Source of the DNA: Flavobacterium sp.
Lineage (GTDB): Bacteria; Bacteroidota; Bacteroidia; Flavobacteriales; Flavobacteriaceae
Assembly (NCBI GenBank): GCA_014379405.1
Contig: JACMLU010000022.1
Coordinates: 1-64,000 of the forward strand
Reading direction: 5' to 3'
DNA: 64,000 bases
The notes below the pieces were generated by a model that saw only the letters and a list, made by a program, of their open reading frames with translations, did no database searches and was not told the DNA's origin. Positions 17,956-26,224 of this stretch are shown here, in pieces (positions within the stretch are counted from its first letter, which is position 1; each line of letters begins with the position of its first letter). The translations under genes and the position numbers were made by a program.

Positions 17956-19329
17956 TTATTCAATAATCAATCGGTGGGTTGAAAGTTGTCCATGATCATT
18001 TTTAATGGTTAAAATGTAAAAACCGTTAGACAAATGAGTTGTTTTGATGATGGTTGTAGGTTTATCTATGGTTATTTGTTGTAGTAACATTTTGCCATTC
18101 AAATCAAAAAGCCTAACTTCTGTTGGATAATTTTTGTTTGATTTTTGGATAATAATTTCAGATTTTGTTGGGTTGGGATAAACTATAAATTGAGATTTTT
18201 CAGGCTTGTTTATGCCTAATGATGTGTCGTTGATTTTGAAAATTGTTCCGTTATTTATTGCAGCAATATACAGTTCGCCATTAGTATCTTCTCCAAAAGT
18301 TGAAAAATTATTTCCTGAGAAAGTTTGAGAATAGATAATTGTTCCAGTTGAGGACATCATTCCTATTCGTGGATTGCAATAATCAGTAAAGAAATACAAT
18401 TCTTTAAAGTTGGGATAGCTTATGCCGTTATAAATATACCCACCCGTAACAGAGCAAGCACCACTAGAGTGATTTATGACAGCTAGCGGGAACTTCATCG
18501 AAGCTTGTGTAGGACAGCCTGTTGTGTTGAATGCTGTATTTCCTTCATAACAACGCCATCCATAGTTTAATCCTGCTTCGGCTGTACTTACCACATTAAT
18601 TTCTTCAATGTTATTTTGACCCACATCGGCAATCCATAAATTGTTTTTGATTTTGTCAAAGGAAAATTTCCAAGGATTTCGTAGTCCAATTGCCCAAATC
18701 TCATCGGCTCCTGCAATTCCCACATACGGATTGTTATTCGGGATGCCATAGAGCGATCCAGTATTTACATCTATACGAAGCATTTTTCCCAATAATTCAT
18801 TACTGTTTTGTGCTCTGTTTCCTGGATCTCCACCACTTCCACCATCGCCCATCCCAATATATAAAAACCCATCAGGACCAAATTTTAAAGTTCCTCCATT
18901 ATGATTGGTAAAGGGTTGAGCAATTGTTAAAAGAATACTCCCACTAGAAGTATTTGCAATATTAGGATTTCCGCTATCTACAGTATATTTAGCAATTACA
19001 GTATTTCCGGATAGATTGGTGTAATTAACAAAAAACAGTCCATTAGAAGCATAATTAGGATGGAATGCCAATCCCAACAAACCTTGTTCAGAACCAGTAC
19101 TTACTAAAGTAGAAATATCCAGAAAAGGCGAGGCGTTTGTAGTTTTATTTGAGTTTAAAATTTTGATTTTGCCTCCTTTTTCCACAACAAACAATCTGCT
19201 GTCTCCAGCATTTGAAATTTCTACAGGACTTGTAAAACCTGATGCGAAAGTTTCCAATCCGATGGTTTGGGAATTAGAATAGTTAAAAAAGAACAACGTG
19301 AGAAAGAATAAAGCTGTTTTCATAATCAA
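17956..19329 (-). CDS. PQQ-dependent sugar dehydrogenase with T9SS sorting domain
   Basis: A 457-residue exported protein. The signal peptide ends near residue 20. A six-bladed glucose/sorbosone dehydrogenase propeller covers about 22-370, recognisable by GLLGLAFHPNY, GGTLKFGPDGFLYIGMGDGG and LRNPWKFSFD. Relatives oxidise aldoses or sorbosone with pyrroloquinoline quinone. The C-terminal 80 residues are a type A T9SS sorting domain, starting YPNPTKSEI and ending with LSNGFYILTI. The protein is therefore expected to cross the outer membrane and be released or anchored. Substrate unknown. Confidence 0.92.
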   Translation of the reverse strand: MIMKTALFFLTLFFFNYSNSQTIGLETFASGFTSPVEISNAGDSRLFVVEKGGKIKILNSNKTTNASPFLDISTLVSTGSEQGLLGLAFHPNYASNGLFFVNYTNLSGNTVIAKYTVDSGNPNIANTSSGSILLTIAQPFTNHNGGTLKFGPDGFLYIGMGDGGSGGDPGNRAQNSNELLGKMLRIDVNTGSLYGIPNNNPYVGIAGADEIWAIGLRNPWKFSFDKIKNNLWIADVGQNNIEEINVVSTAEAGLNYGWRCYEGNTAFNTTGCPTQASMKFPLAVINHSSGACSVTGGYIYNGISYPNFKELYFFTDYCNPRIGMMSSTGTIIYSQTFSGNNFSTFGEDTNGELYIAAINNGTIFKINDTSLGINKPEKSQFIVYPNPTKSEIIIQKSNKNYPTEVRLFDLNGKMLLQQITIDKPTTIIKTTHLSNGFYILTIKNDHGQLSTHRLIIE

Positions 19330-19348
19330 AGGGATTGATTAATAAACT

Positions 19349-19356
19349 CAAATATA
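19349..19356 (-). promoter_or_regulatory. -7 box of the sugar dehydrogenase gene
   Basis: The minus strand reads TATATTTG here, a full -7 match, 20 nt before the ATG. No TTG lies at the -33 position. Confidence 0.45.
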
Positions 19357-19418
19357 CAAATAAAAAGAATTGTAAATTTATTTAACTAACTGTTTACTAA
19401 TAAGATAATGTATTTTAT

Positions 19419-21380
19419 TTAGAATTCAAAAGGCAATTCGACCGCCAATGAATCCACGGGGACTGAATCTTGCATTTTTATATTCAAGAGCGAATGCGCA
19501 TTTCCTGTAAGTTGCAACGGAATTGATTGCCCGATAGTGTCTTCTGGAATTAAAAGTCCTCTTCTTAACATCAAATTGCTCAGGAATTTTTGTTGTTGTT
19601 TGGCAAATGCTTTTAGGTTTCCTTCGTTGTCGAATTGCCACATAAATTTCTTTGGTTTTGGGACGATGGTAGCCAAAAACAAACATTCTTTCAAGGTCAA
19701 ATCGGCTGGATTTTTTTGGAAGTAAAAATGTGCGGCTTCTCCAATTCCATACACATTTGGTCCCCATTCGATAATGTTGAAATAGACTTCGAGCATTCTT
19801 TCTTTGCTGGCGATTCGGTTGTTTTCGAGTATGTAAACCAATAAAATTTCCTCCAATTTTCGGGAAACTGTTTTTTCTCGGGTAAGGAACACGTTTTTGA
19901 TTAATTGCATACTAATCGTACTTGCTCCACGGGAGAATTTCTTGGTACGAATATTTTTTAGAATTGATTGTTTGAAAGCTTCGTTGATAAAACCGCGATG
20001 CGAGAAAAACGATGGATCTTCAGAGGTCAAAACGCATTTTTGCAAATAAGGAGAAATTTGATCCAAAGGCGTATAATTTGGATTGCTTGAACCCACTAAA
20101 ACAGGGCGTTGCTGAACGTTTTGTATGATGGCGCGATAGATGAATTCTCCGTTGAGTTTGTTCAGATTGGCTTCGCCATATTTGGTGATTTTCAGGTTTT
20201 CTTTCTTGAGTTTACTGTCAAAAATAAGTTTGTTGGGCTTGTTTTTGTTGAACATAAAATCTAGCTTGTATTCGAAATTACCTTCGGCTTCCATTCCCTG
20301 AAAATGGGTAAACAAACCATCGGGAAGCGAAACAATAAAATCTTGCGCTTTCATCTTTGGAATCGCTACTTTGAGTTTGTAAATGGTGTCGTCTTCAGTT
20401 TCGTAAGCCAGATAAGGATTGAATTTTATTTTGTTGAATTGTACGGTCGAACTGCTGTCAATGGAAACAAAATCGGAACCCAAGAGGAATCTAAAGTCGA
20501 ACTTTGCATTTTTGATAACCACATCCTTGTTGGCAATTTTCTTGTGATTAATCATCAAATTGGCAATGGAAGCAAAGCCGTCAATATGCAATTTGCCGCC
20601 TGATTTGTCTATGTTTTGAATGTTGAGTCGAATGGAATCGAAGCTCGATTTCAGTCCATAACGTTCGTCTAGATACGGCACTTTTATGGCGCCGGTGTCA
20701 ATATTGAAGAAGCGAATATCGGCAGTTTTGTTTCTTGGATCGGCTAAGCCCTCGATTCGGATTCGTTGTGAGAATGTTTTGGTTTGAACTTTAATTGAAG
20801 TTTCCAATTGCTTGTTGACCAATCGCAGTTTTTGAAAATTAATTGTAGTTTTTTTGCCATTGTCGTCTAACCGGAATGAAAGGTTTTCCACTTTCATATC
20901 CGTTGGTATCAAGTTCAGTACTTTCGAAATGAGTCTATAGGCTACTTTGGCGTAATCTCTTTTTTCGTTGGAAGAGGATGTTGTTTCGTCTTTTTTCAGG
21001 AAAGCATCAAAATTTCGACCTTGTTTATTTTTGACCAATTGCACAAAACCATTTTCAATTTCCAATTTTCCCAATTGTACATCACCAACGAATAATTTCC
21101 ATAAATTGACACTTGTTTTCATTTTATGAATGTTGAAAAGCGTGTCGGCTTTTTTGGGAACCAAAATAATATCTGAAAAACTTAAACCAGAAAGCCCAAC
21201 AAAATCAGCTTTTTTTATGGAAAAAGTGCTGTTGTATTCGCGTTCCATTTTAATAGAAACCTTTGCAATTGCTTGTTTTAACAGCGCATCACGAAAAACA
21301 AAAAGAGCAACAACTATAATTAGTAAAGTCGCGATTATAATTTTTAGTGCTGCAACTATTTTTTGTTTTCGGGTTTTCAT
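19419..21380 (-). CDS. glycosyltransferase 51 (monofunctional transglycosylase) with AsmA-like N-terminal region
   Basis: A 653-residue inner-membrane protein with one membrane anchor (about residues 9-28). A long beta-rich periplasmic region (30-425) resembles AsmA/DUF748-type proteins (KADFVGLSGLSFSDI). A C-terminal GT51 domain (about 430-600) polymerises lipid II into glycan strands. The catalytic Glu is near residue 454 in TSEDPSFFSHRG, followed by RGASTISMQLIKNVFL and EVYFNIIEWGPNVYGIGEAA. There is no transpeptidase domain. It lies 28 nt after radA, probably in one operon with it. Confidence 0.88.
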   Translation of the reverse strand: MKTRKQKIVAALKIIIATLLIIVVALFVFRDALLKQAIAKVSIKMEREYNSTFSIKKADFVGLSGLSFSDIILVPKKADTLFNIHKMKTSVNLWKLFVGDVQLGKLEIENGFVQLVKNKQGRNFDAFLKKDETTSSSNEKRDYAKVAYRLISKVLNLIPTDMKVENLSFRLDDNGKKTTINFQKLRLVNKQLETSIKVQTKTFSQRIRIEGLADPRNKTADIRFFNIDTGAIKVPYLDERYGLKSSFDSIRLNIQNIDKSGGKLHIDGFASIANLMINHKKIANKDVVIKNAKFDFRFLLGSDFVSIDSSSTVQFNKIKFNPYLAYETEDDTIYKLKVAIPKMKAQDFIVSLPDGLFTHFQGMEAEGNFEYKLDFMFNKNKPNKLIFDSKLKKENLKITKYGEANLNKLNGEFIYRAIIQNVQQRPVLVGSSNPNYTPLDQISPYLQKCVLTSEDPSFFSHRGFINEAFKQSILKNIRTKKFSRGASTISMQLIKNVFLTREKTVSRKLEEILLVYILENNRIASKERMLEVYFNIIEWGPNVYGIGEAAHFYFQKNPADLTLKECLFLATIVPKPKKFMWQFDNEGNLKAFAKQQQKFLSNLMLRRGLLIPEDTIGQSIPLQLTGNAHSLLNIKMQDSVPVDSLAVELPFEF

Positions 21381-21407
21381 AATTTCTAAGGATTGTATTT
21401 TCCGGTT

Positions 21408-22769
21408 TTACCCAAACAACTCACTCGCAACATCCTCAATTTTTGCCACTAATCGAATTTTTATTATGGTATTTTTCAAGGCGATTTTATTGTATTTGGA
21501 TACAAAAATAGTCGAAAATCCGAGTTTTTCAGCTTCTTGAATGCGTTGATCCACTCGGTTCACGGGACGAATTTCGCCCGAAAGTCCAACTTCGCCAGCA
21601 AAACAAAAATCTTTGTTCACGGGAATATCTTCATTCGATGATAAAATGGCGGCAACAACTGCCAAATCGATTGCTGGATCGTCTACCGAAATTCCTCCAG
21701 TTACGTTTAGGAAAACATCTTTGGCTCCCAAACGAAAACCGGCTCTTTTTTCTAAAACTGCTAAAATCATATTGAGTCTTTTGGCATTATAACCCGTTGT
21801 GCTGCGTTGCGGTGTTCCGTAAACTGCGGTACTAACCAAAGATTGAATTTCAATCATCAATGGGCGCATTCCTTCGAGAGTGGAAGCAATGGCGGTTCCT
21901 GATAATTCTTCGTCTTTGTGAGATATTAGAATTTCAGACGGATTGGAAACTTCTCGCAAGCCATTGCCTAGCATTTCATAAATTCCGATTTCGGCAGTGG
22001 AGCCAAAACGGTTTTTGAGCGAACGCAAAATGCGGTACACGTGATTCCTGTCGCCTTCGAATTGCAAGACAGTATCGACCATATGTTCCAAAATTTTCGG
22101 GCCGGCAATGTTTCCGTCTTTGGTAATATGACCAATCAAAATCACGGGAATATTGGTTTCTTTGGCAAATTTTATCAGTTCGGCGGTAGTTTCCCGAATT
22201 TGAGAAATGCTTCCTGGAGTCGATTCGATATAATCGGTATGAAGCGTTTGAATGGAATCGATGATGACGATTTCGGGTTCGATGGCTTCAATTTGTTTGA
22301 AGATGTTTTGGGTTTTGGTTTCGGTAAGAATGTAGCAATTGTCTCCATTTGGCGTGATTCTTTCGGCACGCATTTTTATTTGTTTTTGGCTTTCTTCACC
22401 CGAAACATATAAAGTTTTGTACGGTAGTTTTAAAGAAATTTGAAGCAAAAGCGTACTTTTTCCAATGCCGGGTTCGCCTCCCAAAAGGATTAAGGAACCG
22501 GGAACAATTCCGCCTCCCAACACGCGATTGAGTTCGCCGTCAGTGGTGTCCATTCTGATTTCTTGAGCGGAGTCAATTTCGTTTATTCGTAAGGGTTTTG
22601 GTGCTTTGGAATTGGAAGTCGATTCGCTTTTCCAAGCTACTTTTTCTTCTTTTTGAATAATTTCCTCGGCGATAGTATTCCATTCTTTGCAGGAATTGCA
22701 TTGGCCTTGCCATTTTGAATATTGCGCACCACAATTTTGGCAAAAAAAGGAAGTTTTTACTTTGGACAT
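21408..22769 (-). CDS. radA: DNA repair protein RadA
   Basis: RadA is a RecA-like ATPase that processes recombination intermediates and promotes branch migration. The 453 residues show the N-terminal C4 zinc finger (CQNCG...CNSC, residues 10-30), Walker A GGEPGIGKST (near 98), the RadA-specific KNRFGS motif (near 252) and a C-terminal Lon-protease-like domain with DPAIDLAVVAAI. The ATG overlaps the stop of the upstream esterase-like gene as TAATG. It is followed by the GT51 gene. Confidence 0.97.
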   Translation of the reverse strand: MSKVKTSFFCQNCGAQYSKWQGQCNSCKEWNTIAEEIIQKEEKVAWKSESTSNSKAPKPLRINEIDSAQEIRMDTTDGELNRVLGGGIVPGSLILLGGEPGIGKSTLLLQISLKLPYKTLYVSGEESQKQIKMRAERITPNGDNCYILTETKTQNIFKQIEAIEPEIVIIDSIQTLHTDYIESTPGSISQIRETTAELIKFAKETNIPVILIGHITKDGNIAGPKILEHMVDTVLQFEGDRNHVYRILRSLKNRFGSTAEIGIYEMLGNGLREVSNPSEILISHKDEELSGTAIASTLEGMRPLMIEIQSLVSTAVYGTPQRSTTGYNAKRLNMILAVLEKRAGFRLGAKDVFLNVTGGISVDDPAIDLAVVAAILSSNEDIPVNKDFCFAGEVGLSGEIRPVNRVDQRIQEAEKLGFSTIFVSKYNKIALKNTIIKIRLVAKIEDVASELFG

Positions 22770-23920
22770 TATTTCTTTTTTGGGGTTAGACTCTGCATTT
22801 CGTCAAATTTTTCCAGCATCAGGTCTTTTGTCAAGTCTCCAATTTCGTCAAATTGAGATGCTTTTTGATAGGCTTTTGCTGCTTTTTTGGTATCGCCCAG
22901 TTTTTCGTACATCAAACCCAATTCATAATCGGCAAGCATTGTTTTTGGATAATTTTTTCTGGCAATTTGAGACAAGTCGTCAAATTCTTGATAGGCTTTA
23001 TTTTTTAAAATAGCGGCTTCAATAGCTTTAAAATCGGTTGTTCGAATTGGGACTTTGAATCCTAAAGTTTTTTCAATTCCATCATATTTATCGCTCAGGT
23101 ATTTTACATATCCATTTTGAAGAATGGCAATTTTTTCGGTGTATTCTGTCATTGAAATGGGTTTGTAACAGTCGAAAAATTGGTATAATGCATTTGGAAT
23201 TGCATAAAGAACCGAAGAATAATGGGAAGCGCCTTTGAATTCATCGTATTTGTAATTAAGCATCGGATTAGCAAGTTGTTTTATGTTTGCGTCCAACGTT
23301 TTTATGGATTGTTTAACGTCTTTTAAATCGCCTTCACCTGATGATTGGTAATAAAATATGGGTTGTTTCAGTTTTGCTAAATTTTCTGGAATTCGAGCCT
23401 CCATTTCTGGAGCGAATTCTGGACTTAAAGAAATGTATGCCTTAAAAACAGGGTTTTCTTTGTAGAGATAAAAGTTCAAATAACCAGCGGTGGTGTCGTG
23501 TCCAGCAATAATTCGGAATGGAGCCACACGGTATTTTTTTTCGATATAAGGTAGTAATTCTCCACCAATGAATTCAAAAAATTGGGCTCCTTTTTTTGAA
23601 GGAACACCATTTAAATCGTCATAATTGCTGTCGTCAATTCGTTCGTCATTTTTGTTTTGACTTATTCCAACGATGATGGTTTCCGGCAAATCATCCCAAT
23701 AAGCGCCATAGTTTAAAGCTCCAAAAAAGGGATCAAACAAGTAATCTCCATCGAGCAAAATCAGTATGGGATATTGTTTGTTTGGGTTTTTTTCATAGGA
23801 AGCGGGTAATCCAATAATGATTTCCCGGCTTTCACCCAATTTGGTTGAAACAAAAGTTTCTGTGGTTTTTTGTGAAAAAACAGTTGTAGAAAAAAACAGT
23901 AATAGTAGAATGTATTTCAT
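22769..23920 (-). CDS. esterase-fold alpha/beta hydrolase with altered nucleophile and C-terminal TPR
   Basis: A 383-residue exported protein; the ATG at 23920 gives a proper signal peptide (MKYILLLLFFSTTVFSQ), unlike longer readings. Residues 20-270 follow the putative-esterase (Esterase D/IroE-like) fold, with the phrases PILILLDGDYLFDPF and AYISLSPEF. At the nucleophile elbow the sequence is AGHDTTAG, so the expected Ser of GHSxG is Asp (residue 142). The C-terminal 60 residues look like a TPR (ADYELGLMYEKLGDTKKAA). Catalysis may be lost or altered. The stop codon overlaps the radA start by one base. Confidence 0.8.
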   Translation of the reverse strand: MKYILLLLFFSTTVFSQKTTETFVSTKLGESREIIIGLPASYEKNPNKQYPILILLDGDYLFDPFFGALNYGAYWDDLPETIIVGISQNKNDERIDDSNYDDLNGVPSKKGAQFFEFIGGELLPYIEKKYRVAPFRIIAGHDTTAGYLNFYLYKENPVFKAYISLSPEFAPEMEARIPENLAKLKQPIFYYQSSGEGDLKDVKQSIKTLDANIKQLANPMLNYKYDEFKGASHYSSVLYAIPNALYQFFDCYKPISMTEYTEKIAILQNGYVKYLSDKYDGIEKTLGFKVPIRTTDFKAIEAAILKNKAYQEFDDLSQIARKNYPKTMLADYELGLMYEKLGDTKKAAKAYQKASQFDEIGDLTKDLMLEKFDEMQSLTPKKK

Positions 23921-24074
23921 GTTTTCGAGATTAAAATTCCACCGACTTTTCGGTACTAAATAGAGTAGCAATATAGTACTTTATTTGCTTTTATTGAAAA
24001 CAGGAATGTCAAAAAAAACAGATTTGGGTAAATCTGAAACAGTTGGTAAATTTAAAGATTTGCTTCTGAAAAGA

Positions 24075-24425
24075 TTAAGTCAGGGAGTTGTCGTTTTCGT
24101 TTGGAAAAAGAATCCAAGGTTTGAAGGTTTTAGCCTCTTCAAAATCCATTGTAGCATAAGAAATGATAATTATGATATCGTCTCTTTGCACTTTTCTGGC
24201 GGCAGGTCCATTGAGGGTTATTTCGCCTGAATTTTTCTCCCCTTTTATGGCATAAGTTTCTAATCGTTCTCCATTATTGATGTTTACAATAGATACTTTT
24301 TCGCCTTCAATAATATTTGAAGCTTCCATTAATGCCTCGTCAATAGTAATACTGCCAATGTAATTTAAATCGGCTCCAGTTACTTTTACTCGGTGAATTT
24401 TTGATTTTACGACTTGTATTTGCAT
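24075..24425 (-). CDS. panD: aspartate 1-decarboxylase
   Basis: PanD decarboxylates aspartate to beta-alanine for pantothenate synthesis. The 116-residue proenzyme has the self-cleavage site Gly24-Ser25 in YIGSITID; the Ser becomes the pyruvoyl cofactor. Conserved residues include the start [11 protein letters not shown], the GERLETYAI strand and [10 protein letters not shown]. It follows panC by 14 nt on the same strand, forming a panC-panD operon that makes and uses beta-alanine. Confidence 0.96.
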   Translation of the reverse strand: MQIQVVKSKIHRVKVTGADLNYIGSITIDEALMEASNIIEGEKVSIVNINNGERLETYAIKGEKNSGEITLNGPAARKVQRDDIIIIISYATMDFEEAKTFKPWILFPNENDNSLT

Positions 24426-24439
24426 TTTGCAAAAGTAAA

Positions 24440-25288
24440 TTAATTTAGTGAAATGGTATCAATCAATCGAATATTATTAACAAATACGGCTATAAAAGCA
24501 CGGTAATTCTTGTTTTTGTTTTTTCTTAAACAAGGCAAAAGAGTGTCCTCGTCGGCAATTTGAAAATATTCTAATTTGAAATCGGGATTATTTTCAAATG
24601 ATTTTTGTACCCAATTGGATACTTCTGAGGCGCTATTTTTTTGGAATCTTGCTTTTGCAGTTATCAGTGTTTTATAAATCAAGGCAGCTTCTTCCTTTTC
24701 CTTTGGAGATAAAAGTGCATTTCTGGAACTCATCGCCAGCTGGTTGGGTTCTCTAAAAATCGGACAGCCTTTTACATTGACTTTAATATTGTTCTTGGCG
24801 ACCATTTTTTTAACAATTTGCAACTGCTGAAAATCTTTTTCTCCAAAATAGGCATTGGTGGGTTGCACAATTTCGAAAAGACGTTTTACGATGGTACCAA
24901 CACCATTAAAGTGTCCGGGTCTGAATTTTCCTTCCATTTGGTTTTCCAAACCATCAAAATCGAAGGATTGCGAAACGGTTTGGCCTTCATAAATATCCTC
25001 GACTGTTGGAGCAAATAATATGATTTCGTGGCTTAAAGCGGTCATTTTTTTGATGTCCTCTTCAATCGTTCTTGGGTATTTTTCTAAGTCTTCAGGATTG
25101 TTAAATTGGGTGGGGTTTACAAAAATACTCACGACCGTGGCTTGATTTTCCTGCATTGATTGTTGCATCAATGATAAATGTCCTTGGTGTAAAGCACCCA
25201 TTGTAGGAACAAAACCAATGGTAAAATTGCTGGTTTTAATAGATTTTAAATAATCGATCAAAGCTGCTTTCCCGTAGAAAATATGCAT
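24440..25288 (-). CDS. panC: pantoate--beta-alanine ligase
   Basis: PanC joins pantoate and beta-alanine with ATP to form pantothenate, the precursor of coenzyme A. The 282 residues start with the ATG at 25288 (MHIFYGK); an upstream in-frame ATG at 25342 would precede the -7 box. The nucleotidyl-transferase motif [13 protein letters not shown] is near residue 28. The phrases [22 protein letters not shown] and [10 protein letters not shown] are diagnostic. It diverges from the glycogen-synthase-like gene. Confidence 0.97.
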   Translation of the reverse strand: MHIFYGKAALIDYLKSIKTSNFTIGFVPTMGALHQGHLSLMQQSMQENQATVVSIFVNPTQFNNPEDLEKYPRTIEEDIKKMTALSHEIILFAPTVEDIYEGQTVSQSFDFDGLENQMEGKFRPGHFNGVGTIVKRLFEIVQPTNAYFGEKDFQQLQIVKKMVAKNNIKVNVKGCPIFREPNQLAMSSRNALLSPKEKEEAALIYKTLITAKARFQKNSASEVSNWVQKSFENNPDFKLEYFQIADEDTLLPCLRKNKNKNYRAFIAVFVNNIRLIDTISLN

Positions 25289-25311
25289 GGCTGTTTTATT
25301 GAAATAGTTTG

Positions 25312-25319
25312 CAAACTTA
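25312..25319 (-). promoter_or_regulatory. -7 box of panC-panD
   Basis: The minus strand reads TAAGTTTG, matching TAnnTTTG, about 24 nt before the ATG at 25288. This supports that start over the longer reading. Confidence 0.5.
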
Positions 25320-25351
25320 TATATTTTAGTCCATAACTGCATAAATTTTTG

Positions 25352-25359
25352 TAATTTTG
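25352..25359 (+). promoter_or_regulatory. -7 box of the glycogen-synthase-like / DUF4270 / glmS operon
   Basis: TAATTTTG matches the -7 consensus. It lies 38 nt before the ATG at 25397 and directly abuts the in-frame ATG at 25361, which therefore cannot be the start. Confidence 0.5.
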
Positions 25360-25396
25360 CATGGTTTTTATTGCCAATAAATTAAGTAAATACAAT

Positions 25397-26203
25397 ATGG
25401 AAGATAAGAGGATATTATATGTATCATCTGAAGTTGTGCCTTATCTAGCTGAAAATGAGGTGTCTTCAATGTCTTATGAGGTGCCGAAAATGATCAATAA
25501 TCAAGGAGGACAAATAAGAATTTTCATGCCGCGATATGGGAATATTAATGAAAGAAGGCATCAATTGCACGAAGTAATTCGTCTTTCGGGGATGAATTTG
25601 GTGGTGAATGACTTGGATATGCCCTTGATCATAAAAGTGGCATCCATACCTAAAGAAAGAATACAAGTATATTTTATTGACAACGACGAATATTTTAAGA
25701 GAAAAGCCACTTTTACTGACGAAGAAGGTGTTTTGTATCCTGATAACGACGAACGTGCCATTTTCTTTGCCAAAGGGGTTGTTGAAACCGTAAAAAAATT
25801 AAATTGGGTTCCAGATATTATACATGTTCACGGATGGATGGCTGCTATGTTGCCCATTTATATGAAGCATTTCTATAAAAATGAAGCCTTGTTTTCAGAA
25901 ACCAAGATTGTGACTTCTGTTTATGGTCAGTCTTTTGAAGGAACTTTGGATAAAGAAATGATTAATAAAGTAAAGTTTGATGGTGTTCCAAACGATTCAA
26001 TTCTTGATTTGGAAACTCCTGATTATGAAAATATTATGAAAGCTACCATTGCACATTCGGATGCAGTTATTATTGCTTCAGAACAAGTGTCTTCAAGTTT
26101 AACAAAATTTATAGAATCTTCGGGTAAACCTTTTTTACCTTTCGCCCCGAAAGATAAATTCGCTGAGGCGTATACTAATTTCTACAAAAATTTTGTTCTA
26201 TAA
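25397..26203 (+). CDS. glycogen/starch synthase N-terminal-domain protein (GT5-like, probably non-catalytic)
   Basis: A 268-residue protein matching only the N-terminal Rossmann half of glycogen synthase (GT5). It keeps LYVSSEVVPY at the start, IRIFMPRYG, YFIDNDEYF and PDIIHVHGWMAAMLPIYMK. The ADP-glucose-binding KTGGL motif expected after SEVVPY is replaced by ENEVSS, and the whole C-terminal catalytic half is absent; the frame ends cleanly, with no remnant following. It may be a regulatory or sugar-sensing relative of GlgA. It heads a run with the DUF4270 lipoprotein and glmS and diverges from panC. Confidence 0.8.
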   Translation: MEDKRILYVSSEVVPYLAENEVSSMSYEVPKMINNQGGQIRIFMPRYGNINERRHQLHEVIRLSGMNLVVNDLDMPLIIKVASIPKERIQVYFIDNDEYFKRKATFTDEEGVLYPDNDERAIFFAKGVVETVKKLNWVPDIIHVHGWMAAMLPIYMKHFYKNEALFSETKIVTSVYGQSFEGTLDKEMINKVKFDGVPNDSILDLETPDYENIMKATIAHSDAVIIASEQVSSSLTKFIESSGKPFLPFAPKDKFAEAYTNFYKNFVL

Positions 26204-26224
26204 TCTAAATATTTTCTATTAAAT

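Noticed and set aside
23985..24230. Open frame opposite panD
   Set aside because: It overlaps panD on the other strand, has no domain, and panD is certain.
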